A stretch of DNA of 56,318 bases from Bacteroidota bacterium. GTDB lineage: Bacteria > Bacteroidota > Bacteroidia > Bacteroidales > F082. Below are positions 45,623-55,465 of this stretch, piece after piece. Under the pieces are notes generated by a model, which made no database searches, was not told where the DNA came from, and was given only the letters and a program-made list of their open reading frames with translations. The position numbers and the translations under genes were made by a program. Positions within the stretch are counted from its first letter, which is position 1; the number at the start of each line of letters is the position of its first letter. The DNA is taken from assembly GCA_016845105.1 (NCBI GenBank), contig JAERTF010000207.1, positions 1 to 56,318 on the forward strand. The letters run 5' to 3'.

Positions 45623-46634
45623 TTAATCTTGAATAATTATTTAATATTAATTCAGCATTCTTTTGTGGTGAATCACTCCAGTTTATATCACTGGGTTTCC
45701 ATCTACTCGTAATACCATCCGAATACATACAAAGTAAATCACCAGGACAAAAACCATGTTCAAAAACCCTTGGGGTTCGCATATTATGACCCATTATTCC
45801 TCCAAAAGACAATAATGTTTTCTTGTCCCCATTGGATATATAAAAGCTTTCAATATTTCCAATTCCTGAAAAATATAGCTTGTTAATATTTGTATCTATT
45901 TTTGCAAGTCCCAGAACAGCTCCTCGTGTACCTCGTATTGAATTATGAATATTATTCATAATGTTATCGAGTGATAAATCAGATTTGATAATTATCTGTT
46001 TTTTTGCTTTTTCAGATGCCAGATTTGCCTCATCTCCATGACCCAAACCATCAATTACAGCAGCGGTAGTAATATTATTACCGATGTGATTTACCAAATA
46101 TGCATCCCCGTTTAGGTTTTCTCCAGGGTGACACCTGGATGCTGCTCCAATGATAAGATTGTTATTGGTTCCTGTCCATGTTTTCTTGGGTACCCATTTT
46201 ATTGTTCTGATACAATGATTAAAACCTGAGTTGACTAAAAAATAATCCTCTTTATTATCTACCTTGGGGTTGATTTGGATTTCATCCGAAAAACGAACTA
46301 TGCTACCAAGACCTATTCCCAAAGACTCTTTATCGGTGAAACCATCTACTAAAGCTCTATCAAAGTTGGGAATGCCATTTCCCGAATCACAACACCAAAT
46401 TTCAATGGCCTTATTGCTATTTTCATCAATTTCGCAGATCACTATTTTGCCTTTGCCACCACCATGTTTTAGTACGTTAGTTCCTAATTCTGATATTAAT
46501 ATGGCAATTTCGCCTGTCTTCACTTTGTCAAAACCAATATGTGAAGATAGGTTAACCCCTTTTCGTCTGCAGACACCAATATCAGACTCGTTGTCGATTG
46601 GCAAGCTAAGTATATGTTTACGTACTAATTCCAT
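45582..46634 (-). CDS. RsbT-like ATPase fused to PP2C/SpoIIE phosphatase (RsbX-like)
   Basis: 350 residues. The N-terminal ~135 residues form a GHKL ATPase of the RsbT type ([14 protein letters not shown]-box, [22 protein letters not shown]). The C-terminal ~190 residues are a PP2C/SpoIIE phosphatase with its metal-binding aspartates in [17 protein letters not shown] and MYSDGITS, and the final NDDATILII. RsbX in Bacillus dephosphorylates RsbS and RsbR to reset the stressosome; a fused ATPase plus phosphatase of this kind could combine kinase-like and reset roles. It overlaps rsbT by 10 nt. All four expected Asp/Gly motifs are seen, so activity is likely. Confidence 0.88.
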   Translation of the reverse strand: MELVRKHILSLPIDNESDIGVCRRKGVNLSSHIGFDKVKTGEIAILISELGTNVLKHGGGKGKIVICEIDENSNKAIEIWCCDSGNGIPNFDRALVDGFTDKESLGIGLGSIVRFSDEIQINPKVDNKEDYFLVNSGFNHCIRTIKWVPKKTWTGTNNNLIIGAASRCHPGENLNGDAYLVNHIGNNITTAAVIDGLGHGDEANLASEKAKKQIIIKSDLSLDNIMNNIHNSIRGTRGAVLGLAKIDTNINKLYFSGIGNIESFYISNGDKKTLLSFGGIMGHNMRTPRVFEHGFCPGDLLCMYSDGITSRWKPSDINWSDSPQKNAELILNNYSRLNDDATILIIRYGS

Positions 46635-47050
46635 TTCATTATTCTTACAATAGTGCCTTTGTTTTTCTCCGATTCTATCTCAAAGCGATCAACCAAACGC
46701 TTTGCACCTGGAAGCCCATATCCCATCCCTTTACCCGAAGTATAACCATCGCTCATGGCAAGCTCGAGGTTGTCGATACCCGGACCCTGATCAGAACAGG
46801 TGATTATTAATGCATTATGCTCATCAACCATTCCTTTTTGTATTAGAACCTCACCTCCTTCGCCATAGTTATACATGTTTCTTAGCAATTCGCTAACAGC
46901 TGTTGTAATGCGTGTTTGGTTAATTATTCCCATGTTCAATTGTTTAGCACAAAAACGAATCTGTTGTCGTACGTTAACAATATCGTGTTCGGTTTTAATT
47001 AGGTGCTTGTCTATTGTTTCCCAGTTGGTATTTGATGTCAGTTGCATCAT
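46625..47050 (-). CDS. rsbT: RsbT-like serine/threonine kinase (anti-sigma-type ATPase)
   Basis: 141 residues, cytoplasmic GHKL/HATPase_c_2 kinase. N-box TTAVSELLRNMYNYG, G1 TCSDQGPGIDNLELAM, G2 SGKGMGYGLPGAKRLVDRF: the RsbT pattern, in which P-G-I and GKGMG-GLPG are diagnostic. In Bacillus RsbT is held by the RsbR/RsbS stressosome, phosphorylates both on stress, is released, and activates RsbU. RsbU is not in this window. It lies 15 nt after rsbS and overlaps the next gene by 10 nt. Confidence 0.92.
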   Translation of the reverse strand: MMQLTSNTNWETIDKHLIKTEHDIVNVRQQIRFCAKQLNMGIINQTRITTAVSELLRNMYNYGEGGEVLIQKGMVDEHNALIITCSDQGPGIDNLELAMSDGYTSGKGMGYGLPGAKRLVDRFEIESEKNKGTIVRIMKWN

Positions 47051-47065
47051 ATGAAGTTCAAATAT

Positions 47066-47458
47066 TTATATCTCATATTCCTCATCCGCGATTCTTTTTT
47101 CCAACATTTCCATTCCTTTTTCCATATTTAGGGCTGTATCAACCCCAGGCATTTCTAATCCTAATTCAACCAGGGTTATTGCCACAGCGGGTTGCATTCC
47201 AACAATAACAACTGCTGCATCCATTATGGCGGCCATCGAAGCCATTCCTGATAGCATTCGTCCGATAAACGAATCAACCATTTCCAATACAGAGATATCA
47301 ATTAATACTCCCTTTGCTCCAGTTTTTTCAATTTCTTCGAGTATTTGCGATTGGAGTTGAATCGCTAACTTGTCGTGCATGTCGACCTGTATGGAGACAA
47401 TTAAAAAATTTCCAATCTTGATAATAGGAATCCTCTTTTCGTGTAGTTCAGTATTCAT
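47066..47458 (-). CDS. rsbS: Stressosome STAS protein RsbS
   Basis: 130-residue single STAS domain. The phosphorylation-site motif of RsbS, VDSFIGR, is intact with S63 (equivalent to S59 in Bacillus); PIIKIGNFLIVSIQ and QLQSQILEEIEKTGAKGVLIDIS are also conserved. RsbS with RsbR builds the stressosome core. Its ATG directly follows the rsbR stop codon without a gap. Confidence 0.93.
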   Translation of the reverse strand: MNTELHEKRIPIIKIGNFLIVSIQVDMHDKLAIQLQSQILEEIEKTGAKGVLIDISVLEMVDSFIGRMLSGMASMAAIMDAAVVIVGMQPAVAITLVELGLEMPGVDTALNMEKGMEMLEKRIADEEYEI

Positions 47459-48148
47459 CTAATCTTCATTTTCATCAGGATCTGTAAACAAAGTCTGGAG
47501 CTTTACATTTTCTGATAGTTTGTTCTGTTTCATGGCGTATATCATTGCATCCTGTAGGGTTGCTTTGGTTTTTATTGATGATAAATCGATACCCAAGTGA
47601 ACTATTGTTTGTGCAATTGCAGGACTTATACCAGAAATAATACATTCTGCCCCAAGCAATCTTGCAGAGGTAACCGTTTTCAATAGATGGTTTGCAACCT
47701 GAGTGTCAACAGTAGGCACTCCGGTAATATCAAGAATTGAAATTGTACATCCAGTTTCAACAATTTTTTCCAATAGATTTTCCATCATAATTTGAGTACG
47801 CTGGCTATCTAGTGTTCCTATTACAGGAAGAATGAGAACATTATCCCACACTTTTGATACAGGGCTTGACAATTCCATTAAATCTGCCTGTTGTTGAAAG
47901 ATTGTTTTTTGCTGTTCTTGAATCTTACTGAGTTTATCCTCGACCTCCTTTTGCATTTTTTCTCGCTGAATAAGCTCATCGGTTAAATCATCAATAAGCA
48001 AATCGATGGCTGCTTCAATTCCACTTAGGTCATCTTCTGTTTCACTATTTATACGAGCCTCATTATCTCCGGCTGCTACAGAAGCCAATACGTCTTCAAT
48101 ATTGTTAATGCGTTCTTTTATTCTTTGAATATTATGTGTTTCACCCAT
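47459..48148 (-). CDS. rsbR: Stressosome sensor protein RsbR (coiled-coil plus STAS)
   Basis: 229 residues from the ATG at 48148; the longest ORF starts at a TTG at 48175. The ATG has an unusually strong Shine-Dalgarno (AAGGAGGAG, 48155-48163 on the complement, 6-nt spacer), so I choose it. The N-terminus (~10-90) is a HAMP/coiled-coil-like helical part instead of the globin-like RsbR sensor domain of Bacillus; the C-terminal STAS (~95-229) has both RsbR phosphorylation threonines: VDTQVA and SPAIAQTIV (T158 and T190 in the long numbering; T171/T205 in Bacillus). The input signal is therefore probably different from that of Bacillus RsbRA. Confidence 0.9.
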   Translation of the reverse strand: MGETHNIQRIKERINNIEDVLASVAAGDNEARINSETEDDLSGIEAAIDLLIDDLTDELIQREKMQKEVEDKLSKIQEQQKTIFQQQADLMELSSPVSKVWDNVLILPVIGTLDSQRTQIMMENLLEKIVETGCTISILDITGVPTVDTQVANHLLKTVTSARLLGAECIISGISPAIAQTIVHLGIDLSSIKTKATLQDAMIYAMKQNKLSENVKLQTLFTDPDENED

Positions 48149-48150
48149 TA

Positions 48151-48516
48151 TTAACTCCTCCTTTTTTGAATCCAATTAATTGCTTCATCTTTATCTTTAA
48201 CAAAAGTTGCCTCGGCTTTTAACGACCCAAGTTTCATCAATACTTTTGCAATCATTCGTATTGCCGCAGTTGCACCAACGAAAGCAACATCAGTTATTTT
48301 TGCATTATTTAACATTTCATTTGTTACTGAGCGGGTTTCCCGGGATTCCATTTTCCCAGCATCTGATAGGTCTACAATTAGCTGACGGTAAGGTTTTCCT
48401 TCCAGCATTTCATTATAAAGCTGCCCAAATTGTTTTGTTTCATCAGTAGAAAAATCTCCTGTTATTGTCTGTACAAGAATCTGATTGCCTTCATCAAAAA
48501 TTATTGTGTGTTTCAT
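48151..48516 (-). CDS. SpoIIAA-like/STAS-like small protein, first gene of the stressosome operon
   Basis: 121 residues with a SpoIIAA-like (PF11964-type, CRAL-TRIO/STAS-related) alpha/beta pattern: VQTITGDFSTDETKQFGQL, RQLIVDLSDAGKMESRETRSVTNEML, DVAFVGATAAIRMIAKVLMKLG, then EATFVKDKDEAINWIQKRRS. It matches proteins often annotated as STAS/SEC14-like in Bacteroidota. Its last codons contain the Shine-Dalgarno of rsbR, so translation of the two is coupled. Role unknown; an extra partner-switch or scaffold protein of the stressosome is the simplest guess. Confidence 0.75.
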   Translation of the reverse strand: MKHTIIFDEGNQILVQTITGDFSTDETKQFGQLYNEMLEGKPYRQLIVDLSDAGKMESRETRSVTNEMLNNAKITDVAFVGATAAIRMIAKVLMKLGSLKAEATFVKDKDEAINWIQKRRS

Positions 48517-48702
48517 AATGTAATATGTTTTGTTGGGTATTATCTTGCTAAAATAGGAAATCTTCCATAAGAAAACAAGTTGCTACAAACAAAGTGCTAT
48601 TAGATCAGACTATTAACCTCGGCTCAGCGAAAAGATTTGCAGGACTGAAAGTCACAATTACAATAGGTATGGAAATATAATACCACTGGAAATTAGGTGA
48701 TA

Positions 48703-49866
48703 TTATTGAGTGTTAAGAACAATTGTAATAATTGTTTTTTCTTCACTACTTTCTATTTCCAGAGAGGCACTATGAAGCTCCAGTGCTGATTGAACATAGC
48801 TAAGTCCAAGGCCGATGTGTTTATCATAATGATCGTTGGCAAGTCCAAACGGTTTAACTATTTCTTCGATTTTTTCTTTGGGAATAACCTCTCCAGTATC
48901 TGATATACAAAGTTTATACCTATCACCTTCTTTGAAAGAAACAACATCTATTACGGTATTTTCATGTGAGAATTTAATGGCATTACCAATAATTTCTCTA
49001 ATTGCTCCTGCAATATAATCTTCAACCCCCATCAAACTATAATCATCAATTTGTGATACTTCAAACTCAATGTTTCTAGTTTTAGCACTTTCTTTTGATT
49101 CTTCAATAATATTGTTTACTAACTTGTTGAGATGTATTTCTTTCTTTTTTATTCCATCTCCCAGAGTTTGCATTTGGGTAATCTCAAGGGCTTTTTTAGA
49201 AAAGCTATCTAATCTATCTACCGACTCCATTAGCATTACAATAAACTCTTTTAACTCGGGGTCTTCAATCATGTCGTTCAGGAAATACGTAGATCCTACA
49301 ATACCGTTAAGTGGGGTTCTAATTTCATGACTTATTAGATTTAAGAATTTATTTTTTGCCTCATCTAAACCAACAAGTTTATTGTTGGCGGCTTCAAGTT
49401 TTAGGTTTGATTCATTTAACTGAGCTGTTCTTTCCTGAACTTTTTCTTCGAGAACAACATTCATATTCTTTAATATTTCGCGTTGGGATTTGAGTTCAAG
49501 TTGAGTCTTTACCCTTTCCATAAGCTCTCTTGCGTCGAATGGCTTTGTAATATAATCTTGACCACCAACCTCAAAGCCTTTAACTATATCCTCCTTTTGT
49601 GTTTTAGCTGTTAGAAAAATAACCGGGACATCTTTAGTGCGCTCATCTGCCCTTAGCCTTTCACAAACTTCATAGCCATCCATTTCAGGCATCATTATAT
49701 CTAGAAGGATCAAATCTGGAGGAATATCTTCCCAGGCTGTTTCAAGGGCATCTTCACCATTAATAGCTATCTGACACTCAAAATCCTCTAGCAACTCTAC
49801 TAGAATGTCTATGTTTTCGGGTGTGTCATCAACAATGAGAATTTTGTTCTCAAATAGATTTTCCAT
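48703..49866 (-). CDS. Receiver-histidine kinase (REC-coiled coil-HisKA-HATPase)
   Basis: 387 residues, soluble. An N-terminal receiver (~5-125: VDDTPENIDILVELL, LLDIMMPEMDGYE, FLTAKTQ, YITKPFD) precedes a coiled coil (~130-185), HisKA (LNLISHEIRTPLNGIVG) and HATPase_c (REIIGNAIKFS, LCISDTGEVIPKEKI, IGLGLSYV). The G1 box reads DTGEVIP rather than DTGxGI, a moderate departure that may lower activity. Such REC-kinases sit downstream in phosphorelays and are switched by phosphorylation of their receiver. It starts 11 nt after the stop of the giant sensor gene, so the two are one transcript, and a 186-nt gap separates it from the stressosome operon. Confidence 0.9.
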   Translation of the reverse strand: MENLFENKILIVDDTPENIDILVELLEDFECQIAINGEDALETAWEDIPPDLILLDIMMPEMDGYEVCERLRADERTKDVPVIFLTAKTQKEDIVKGFEVGGQDYITKPFDARELMERVKTQLELKSQREILKNMNVVLEEKVQERTAQLNESNLKLEAANNKLVGLDEAKNKFLNLISHEIRTPLNGIVGSTYFLNDMIEDPELKEFIVMLMESVDRLDSFSKKALEITQMQTLGDGIKKKEIHLNKLVNNIIEESKESAKTRNIEFEVSQIDDYSLMGVEDYIAGAIREIIGNAIKFSHENTVIDVVSFKEGDRYKLCISDTGEVIPKEKIEEIVKPFGLANDHYDKHIGLGLSYVQSALELHSASLEIESSEEKTIITIVLNTQ

Positions 49867-49876
49867 GAAAAATATT

Positions 49877-52800
49877 TTAAGTTAAACTTATATTATTGAA
49901 AGCTTCGATGGCATCTTTGAATTTGTAGCTATTAATTGATTTTACCAGCTTGTCAAAGTCAGGCCCAGACATCCCAGCTTTTTCAATATCCTTGATTAAT
50001 CCTCTAGCCTTTGGGCTTTTCTTCTTTAGTAATTCTTCAAGTTGTGGTAAAAGTTCTTTAATTTTAGTCTTATCAACTTCCTTCATTTCAACAAAATTGC
50101 CTTGTATAAGTTTATCATGAATTTCCATTAATAGATTAACGAGTTTTGTATCTAGTTTTGGAAAGTTCACTACGAATTTATCAGTTTCACTATTTAATAA
50201 CATCAATTCTATTTCTTTAACATATTCATAAAGTTCATTTGCACCAATGTTTCCCGCCACACCTTTTAATGTATGAATTAATTGTGCTGTGGTTTCATAA
50301 TTTCCTTTTGAAAGAGTTTCTTTTATTTCTTCAGTGAAATTTTGATAATTGATATAGAATTTTTTAAGAAGATTTAGATATAGGTTCTTTTTGTAATTCA
50401 TTCTTTCTAATGCACCCTCAATGTCTAGACCAGCAATTTCTGGTATATGGGGCTCTGAACCATCGTTTTTAGTTATTATTTCCTCCTTTTTGATTTTTGA
50501 TTCTTGTTTCCTCTTAGGTATTACACACTTAATCATTACACCAAACATTTCGTCCGGATTAATCGGTTTGGTAACCATGTCGATCATTCCTATTTCCAGA
50601 CATTTTTCTCTAACTCCAGCCATTGCATCAGCAGTCATTGCAACAATGGGAATTTTATCAAACTGATGAAGCTTTCTTATTTCTTCGGTAGCCTTATAAC
50701 CATCCATTACAGGCATTTGGATGTCCATAAATACAAGATCATATTTGCTTGGCTTAGCAATGAGGATATCAATAGCCTCTTGTCCATTATTTGCCACCTC
50801 AACAACAAAGCCCTTATCTTCAAGCAATTCAGCTGTCACCTGTTGGTTTATTTCATTGTCTTCAACAAGGAGTATAGTTGCACCTGTTATCCTATTCAAT
50901 GATTCTTCATACCATATGCTTTTTTTATCAACTTTTCTTTTGGCTCTTACATTTGCTGAAAATACATTCATAATTGTATCGAAAAGTGTTGAAAAAGTAT
51001 ATGGTTTGGAAATATATCCATCAAAGCCTGCCATCTGAGCATTTACAGCGGCCGTCTCGATTCCAAAAGCAGTAACAAGTATTGTTTTTAACTCTTTGAA
51101 TTCTTGGTTTTGTTTGATTTTTTTTACAGTTTCAACACCATCCATATCTGGCATTTTCCAATCGATCAATAGCAGATCATATTCTTTCTTTTTGAGTTCT
51201 TCAATTGCCTCAAAACCAGAGCCTACAGTTGTTGTGTTTAGTTTGAACAACTTCATCGCTTCAGAGATAATTAGCCTTGCGGTTTTATTGTCATCACAAG
51301 TTAGAACATTAATGTTTTTAAGCTGTTCGGGTGTTTGGAACTCTGTTCTTTTTTTCTTTTGCTGTACACCAAAAACAGCTGTGAAAAAAAATGTACTCCC
51401 TTTATCTGGCTTGCTTATAACTCCTGTGGTTCCACCCATTAACTCAGCAAAATTTTTGCATATTGCCAACCCAAGGCCAGTTCCACCATATTTTCGCGTT
51501 GTTGAGCTGTCTGCTTGGGAAAACTCATTAAAAAGCTTTTCCTGTTGTTCTTTGTTTAGCCCAATTCCAGTATCCTTAACTGTAAACTTTAATTTCAGTT
51601 TACTTGTATCAACTGATTCTATTTTGCTCACATTCACTACAACATCTCCTTTTTCTGTAAACTTGATTGCGTTGCTGCAAAAATTATTTATTATCTGACC
51701 AACACGAAGAGGGTCACCAATAAGGTAAAATGGAACATCTGGAGATACATGTAAAGAAAACTCAAGACCTTTGTCTTGAGCCTTCTGTGAGTTCATATTT
51801 GAAACACTATCCAAAACCTGTTCAAGATCGAAATCTATATTTTCAACATTTAATTTGCCGGCTTCAATTTTTGAAAAATCCAGAATATCATTAATAATTC
51901 CAAGTAATGCTTGTGCTGATCTGTCAATTTTGCTTAAGTAATCTTCTTGTTTTGCTGAAAGCTCAGTTTTTAAAGCCAAGTTAGAAAGGCCAATTATTGC
52001 ATTCATTGGGGTTCTTATTTCATGACTCATTGTTGCCAGAAATTGGCTTTTGGCAAGTGTAGCTTCTTCGGCCACACTTTTTTGAACTTCAATTATATCT
52101 TTCTGCTCTCTAATTTCTTTGGTGGCATTTCTAACCTGAGCTAACAATTCTTTTTGTCGCTTTTTAAGATTAGCAGTACGCCAGCGTACAATAACGATAA
52201 TAAATAGTAAAGCAATTATACCATATACTAATCTTGCCCACCAGGTATGCCACCAAGGTGGTAGTATGGTAAATGAATATTCAAAGGGCTCGCTCCAAAT
52301 TTGAGCATCTCCAATGGCCCGAACCTTAAATTTGTATTTACCAGGTGGCAGATTACGGAACTCTGCAATTGATTCTGATTGAGGTAAACTCCAATTATCA
52401 TTATAGCCAACCAATGAGAAGCTATATTTAATTTTATGTGGTGCTGACCAATCAATGGCGGTGAAATAAAAATCAATATCATTGGATTTGTGATCAAGCT
52501 TTAAGTTTAATGGATAATTATAATGCCGTGCAACATCAGTTAATTGTATTTCAATATCCTTATGATCTTCCACATTTCTATAATCAATAAATTGTCTGTT
52601 GATTTCTACTCGATTGAGTTGGATATTGGGTGGATCAACCGGAATCTTAAAATTATTTAGATCCAGCATAGTAAGACTTTTATCACTTCCCCACCAAATT
52701 TGGTTTTTGCTATCCAATATAGCACAGTTTTGGAGGAAGGCAATACCCTGTAACCCATCACGTTTATTGTAGGTATGTATTGAAAAGGAATTATTATCTG

Positions 52801-54991
52801 AGTCAAACAAAAGAAGATTTAACCCATTATCAGTACTAACCCATATATTTCCTGACTTATCTTCAAGAATGGACTGGACATTGTTATTACTCAAACCCTC
52901 ATTTTCAGTAAACTGTGTAAAGCTAGTGCCATTATATACACATACACCACCACCATCAGTGCCAAACCACAGTTTTCCAGAATGATCTTCAAATATGGCC
53001 TGAATATTATTGCTGCTTAAACCCTCCTTTTCAGTGATAAAAGTAAAGCTAATGCCATTATACATTGCAACACCACCGCCATTGGTACCAAACCAGAGGT
53101 TACTATCTTGGTCTTCAATGATAGATGTTATATTGTTGTTGCTAAGGCCTTCTTTTTCAGTGAAATGTGTAAAATAGTCACCATTAAACATACTAACACC
53201 ACTTTTATTGGTTCCAAACCAGATATTACCATTCTTGTCTTCTACTATTGAACTTACAACATCACTACTTAAACCTTCTTTTTTAGTAAATTGTTTATAC
53301 CTTGGTTGCATATTTTTAGAACTTCCTTTCTTGAACATTTGAACACCTTTTTCTGTTCCAAACCATAGGTTGCCCGTTCTGTCCTCCAGAATTGACCATA
53401 TATTATCGTTGTTTAAACCATCAGCATCGGTGATATGCGTGAAACTATTTCCATCATACATGTTAATACCACCCATAAAAGTACCCAACCACAAATTATT
53501 AAAACTATCTTCCAAAATCGACCATACTGTATGGTGGCTTAACCCCTCTTTTTCGGTAAAATGTATAAAGGAATTGTTTTTATACAGATATACTCCATTG
53601 CCCCATGTACCAAACCAGATATTACCACTATTATCTTTTAATATGGATGTTACGGATATATTACTAGATCCCTCTTTTTCTAAAAAATTGGTAAATGTAT
53701 CGCCATTATACATACTTACACCTCCACCAAAAGTTCCAAACCAAATATTGCCATTGTCATCTTCAAGTATTGATGTTACCTTGTTGTTGCTTAAACCGTC
53801 CTTTTCGGTAAAGTGAGTAAAGTTGTCACCATTATACTTAAAAACGCCTTCCTCAAAAGTTCCAAACCATAGATTACCATTGCTGTCTTCAAATGAGGAG
53901 AAGATCCAATTATCAATTAGGCCATCTTTATCAGAAAAATGAGTAAAGGTTTCCCCATCGTACATGCAAATACCGCCCCCAAAGGTTCCAAACCAGAGAT
54001 TATTATTTTGGTCTTCTACTATTGACCTCACCTTATTATTACACAGTCCCTCTATTTGGGTAAAATGAGTAAAACTGTTACCATTATACATGCTTACTCC
54101 TCCGCCATCGGTTCCGAACCACAGATTGCCTTTATAATCTTCAATAATAGATATCACCTTGTTACAGCTTAATCCTTCACTTTCTGTGAAATGGGTGAAA
54201 TTTTCACCATTGTACATGCTAACCCCACCCCCATAAGTTCCAAACCACATATTACCCTTACGATCCTCTATTATGGAAAAAACCAAATTATTACTTAGTC
54301 CTTCGTTTTTTGTATAATGAGTAAAGACTTTACCATTATACTTGCTTACACCTCCTCCATGGGTTCCAAACCACATATTATCATTACTGTCCTTAAAAAC
54401 ACACATAATAGACGATGAACTCAAACCTTGATCCACATCAAGATGTTTCATGTTTATACGAGAATCATTTCGAAAAATGGGAGGTAAAGCCTGAACCCTA
54501 ACAGGAAGTACATAGGGAATAATTTTACCTTTTGTGGATATTGGTATGCCTGTTGGTAAAGTATCGCCTATTGAGTTAATCAATACGAATGAGGAAGTAT
54601 CCACATCAGTGTTGGAATTCTTTAGACTATCTTTATTTATACGTATTTGTGTTAAATCTTTCTGTATTTGATGAATGTTTGTCTTGGTGTGAACAACTCT
54701 TGGTTTACCTGTGTAGTAACTCTTTGGTTTTCTAACACTATAGGGATCAATAGCCTTGCCCATGGCTGGAATAGGCTTGCCGGTGATGATGGTAGTGCCA
54801 AAAGAATTAATAATAGGTAAGATGCTATCGCCTGTAAGAGTATTGGTAGCATAACCTTCCTTGGTATTTAACTCAAAAGCTATTGGGGTTGGATTCAAAG
54901 GAGGCAAAGTATCAGTTGTGTTTTGCTTTTCACTATTGCAAAAAGTAAGAAACATAGTAATTATCAGACATGAGAGAGTTTTCTTTATCAT
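49877..54991 (-). CDS. Giant hybrid two-component sensor: two 7-blade Reg_prop propellers, kinase, two receivers, Hpt
   Basis: 1704 residues from the ATG at 54991; a TTG at 54997 is possible. Residue numbers here count from the TTG. Order: signal/lipobox-like start (FLTFC-NSEK), ~150-residue linker with a duplicated [11 protein letters not shown] / [11 protein letters not shown] motif, 14 Reg_prop blades (~185-785, ~42 residues each, LWFGTxGGGVxxYNG), Y_Y_Y domain (~785-910), membrane helix (~915-936), HisKA ([10 protein letters not shown] near 990-998), HATPase_c (~1090-1205), REC1 (~1229-1345, [11 protein letters not shown]), REC2 (~1373-1490, [11 protein letters not shown]), Hpt (~1520-1600, acceptor His in LIHTLKG near 1575), and a helical tail. 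This is the Bacteroidota HTCS architecture without the AraC HTH, with Hpt instead. The ligand is unknown; such propellers often bind carbohydrates. Signal would pass by phosphotransfer. Confidence 0.9.
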   Translation of the reverse strand: MIKKTLSCLIITMFLTFCNSEKQNTTDTLPPLNPTPIAFELNTKEGYATNTLTGDSILPIINSFGTTIITGKPIPAMGKAIDPYSVRKPKSYYTGKPRVVHTKTNIHQIQKDLTQIRINKDSLKNSNTDVDTSSFVLINSIGDTLPTGIPISTKGKIIPYVLPVRVQALPPIFRNDSRINMKHLDVDQGLSSSSIMCVFKDSNDNMWFGTHGGGVSKYNGKVFTHYTKNEGLSNNLVFSIIEDRKGNMWFGTYGGGVSMYNGENFTHFTESEGLSCNKVISIIEDYKGNLWFGTDGGGVSMYNGNSFTHFTQIEGLCNNKVRSIVEDQNNNLWFGTFGGGICMYDGETFTHFSDKDGLIDNWIFSSFEDSNGNLWFGTFEEGVFKYNGDNFTHFTEKDGLSNNKVTSILEDDNGNIWFGTFGGGVSMYNGDTFTNFLEKEGSSNISVTSILKDNSGNIWFGTWGNGVYLYKNNSFIHFTEKEGLSHHTVWSILEDSFNNLWLGTFMGGINMYDGNSFTHITDADGLNNDNIWSILEDRTGNLWFGTEKGVQMFKKGSSKNMQPRYKQFTKKEGLSSDVVSSIVEDKNGNIWFGTNKSGVSMFNGDYFTHFTEKEGLSNNNITSIIEDQDSNLWFGTNGGGVAMYNGISFTFITEKEGLSSNNIQAIFEDHSGKLWFGTDGGGVCVYNGTSFTQFTENEGLSNNNVQSILEDKSGNIWVSTDNGLNLLLFDSDNNSFSIHTYNKRDGLQGIAFLQNCAILDSKNQIWWGSDKSLTMLDLNNFKIPVDPPNIQLNRVEINRQFIDYRNVEDHKDIEIQLTDVARHYNYPLNLKLDHKSNDIDFYFTAIDWSAPHKIKYSFSLVGYNDNWSLPQSESIAEFRNLPPGKYKFKVRAIGDAQIWSEPFEYSFTILPPWWHTWWARLVYGIIALLFIIVIVRWRTANLKKRQKELLAQVRNATKEIREQKDIIEVQKSVAEEATLAKSQFLATMSHEIRTPMNAIIGLSNLALKTELSAKQEDYLSKIDRSAQALLGIINDILDFSKIEAGKLNVENIDFDLEQVLDSVSNMNSQKAQDKGLEFSLHVSPDVPFYLIGDPLRVGQIINNFCSNAIKFTEKGDVVVNVSKIESVDTSKLKLKFTVKDTGIGLNKEQQEKLFNEFSQADSSTTRKYGGTGLGLAICKNFAELMGGTTGVISKPDKGSTFFFTAVFGVQQKKKRTEFQTPEQLKNINVLTCDDNKTARLIISEAMKLFKLNTTTVGSGFEAIEELKKKEYDLLLIDWKMPDMDGVETVKKIKQNQEFKELKTILVTAFGIETAAVNAQMAGFDGYISKPYTFSTLFDTIMNVFSANVRAKRKVDKKSIWYEESLNRITGATILLVEDNEINQQVTAELLEDKGFVVEVANNGQEAIDILIAKPSKYDLVFMDIQMPVMDGYKATEEIRKLHQFDKIPIVAMTADAMAGVREKCLEIGMIDMVTKPINPDEMFGVMIKCVIPKRKQESKIKKEEIITKNDGSEPHIPEIAGLDIEGALERMNYKKNLYLNLLKKFYINYQNFTEEIKETLSKGNYETTAQLIHTLKGVAGNIGANELYEYVKEIELMLLNSETDKFVVNFPKLDTKLVNLLMEIHDKLIQGNFVEMKEVDKTKIKELLPQLEELLKKKSPKARGLIKDIEKAGMSGPDFDKLVKSINSYKFKDAIEAFNNISLT
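52650..54450 (-). repeat. Fourteen tandem ~126-bp coding repeats (propeller blades)
   Basis: Fourteen consecutive blades of the sensor, nearly all 42 codons long; blade 9 carries a short insertion ([11 protein letters not shown]) and blades 13-14 are more diverged. Neighbouring units share long identical nucleotide stretches, so the array is prone to recombination and to assembly collapse. Confidence 0.8.
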
Positions 54992-55465
54992 AACCAATCA
55001 TAAAAATTAGACCAAAATATTTCTTCGGTTTTAGCTAATAGCTACTGGCGATTTTGAGTAATATTAAGCTTCTGGCTGCAAATTACAAAATATTTCAATG
55101 TGTCTTGAAGGCACCCAAGGTTTGCTCATAGCCTATAGCGTTGTTTCCAAATCATTTATAAAGTGTTCTGTTTTGCAGCAATATAATTGTAGAAGACAAA
55201 TACACTCCAATTACTGCACTAAACAGCCCCAAACATATGTTTTGTTGTGAGATCGCTTTATAACAAGCTGTTAGTAAAATATCTTCTTAGGCAATTAATT
55301 ATTCAGTAAACTATTCTAAACTACTATGAATATCCTGTCAATGAGTGTTGCCCAAATATCATTATTTAAGATATCATCTTGCTCGAATGAATTTATATTT
55401 ATATATTAGCAGAATCCTATATCGAATTGCTAGAGTTGAATCAATTATAACTTAAAACTACCAAG
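54992..55465. other. 474-nt intergenic region upstream of the giant sensor
   Basis: AT-rich. No convincing ORF, tRNA, riboswitch or terminator seen. No full TAnnTTTG box was found for either flanking gene; nearest matches are TAATTTTT before the sensor on the minus strand and TATATTTA (55394-55401) before the DUF2147 gene. The size suggests room for upstream regulation of both divergent genes. Confidence 0.4.

Noticed and set aside
51096..51698. 200-residue plus-strand ORF antisense to the giant sensor
   Set aside because: Shadow frame of a well-supported coding region; no domain, signal or ribosome site.
53370..53816. 148-residue plus-strand ORF with periodic sequence
   Set aside because: Antisense to the Reg_prop repeats; its periodicity is a by-product of the blade repeats.
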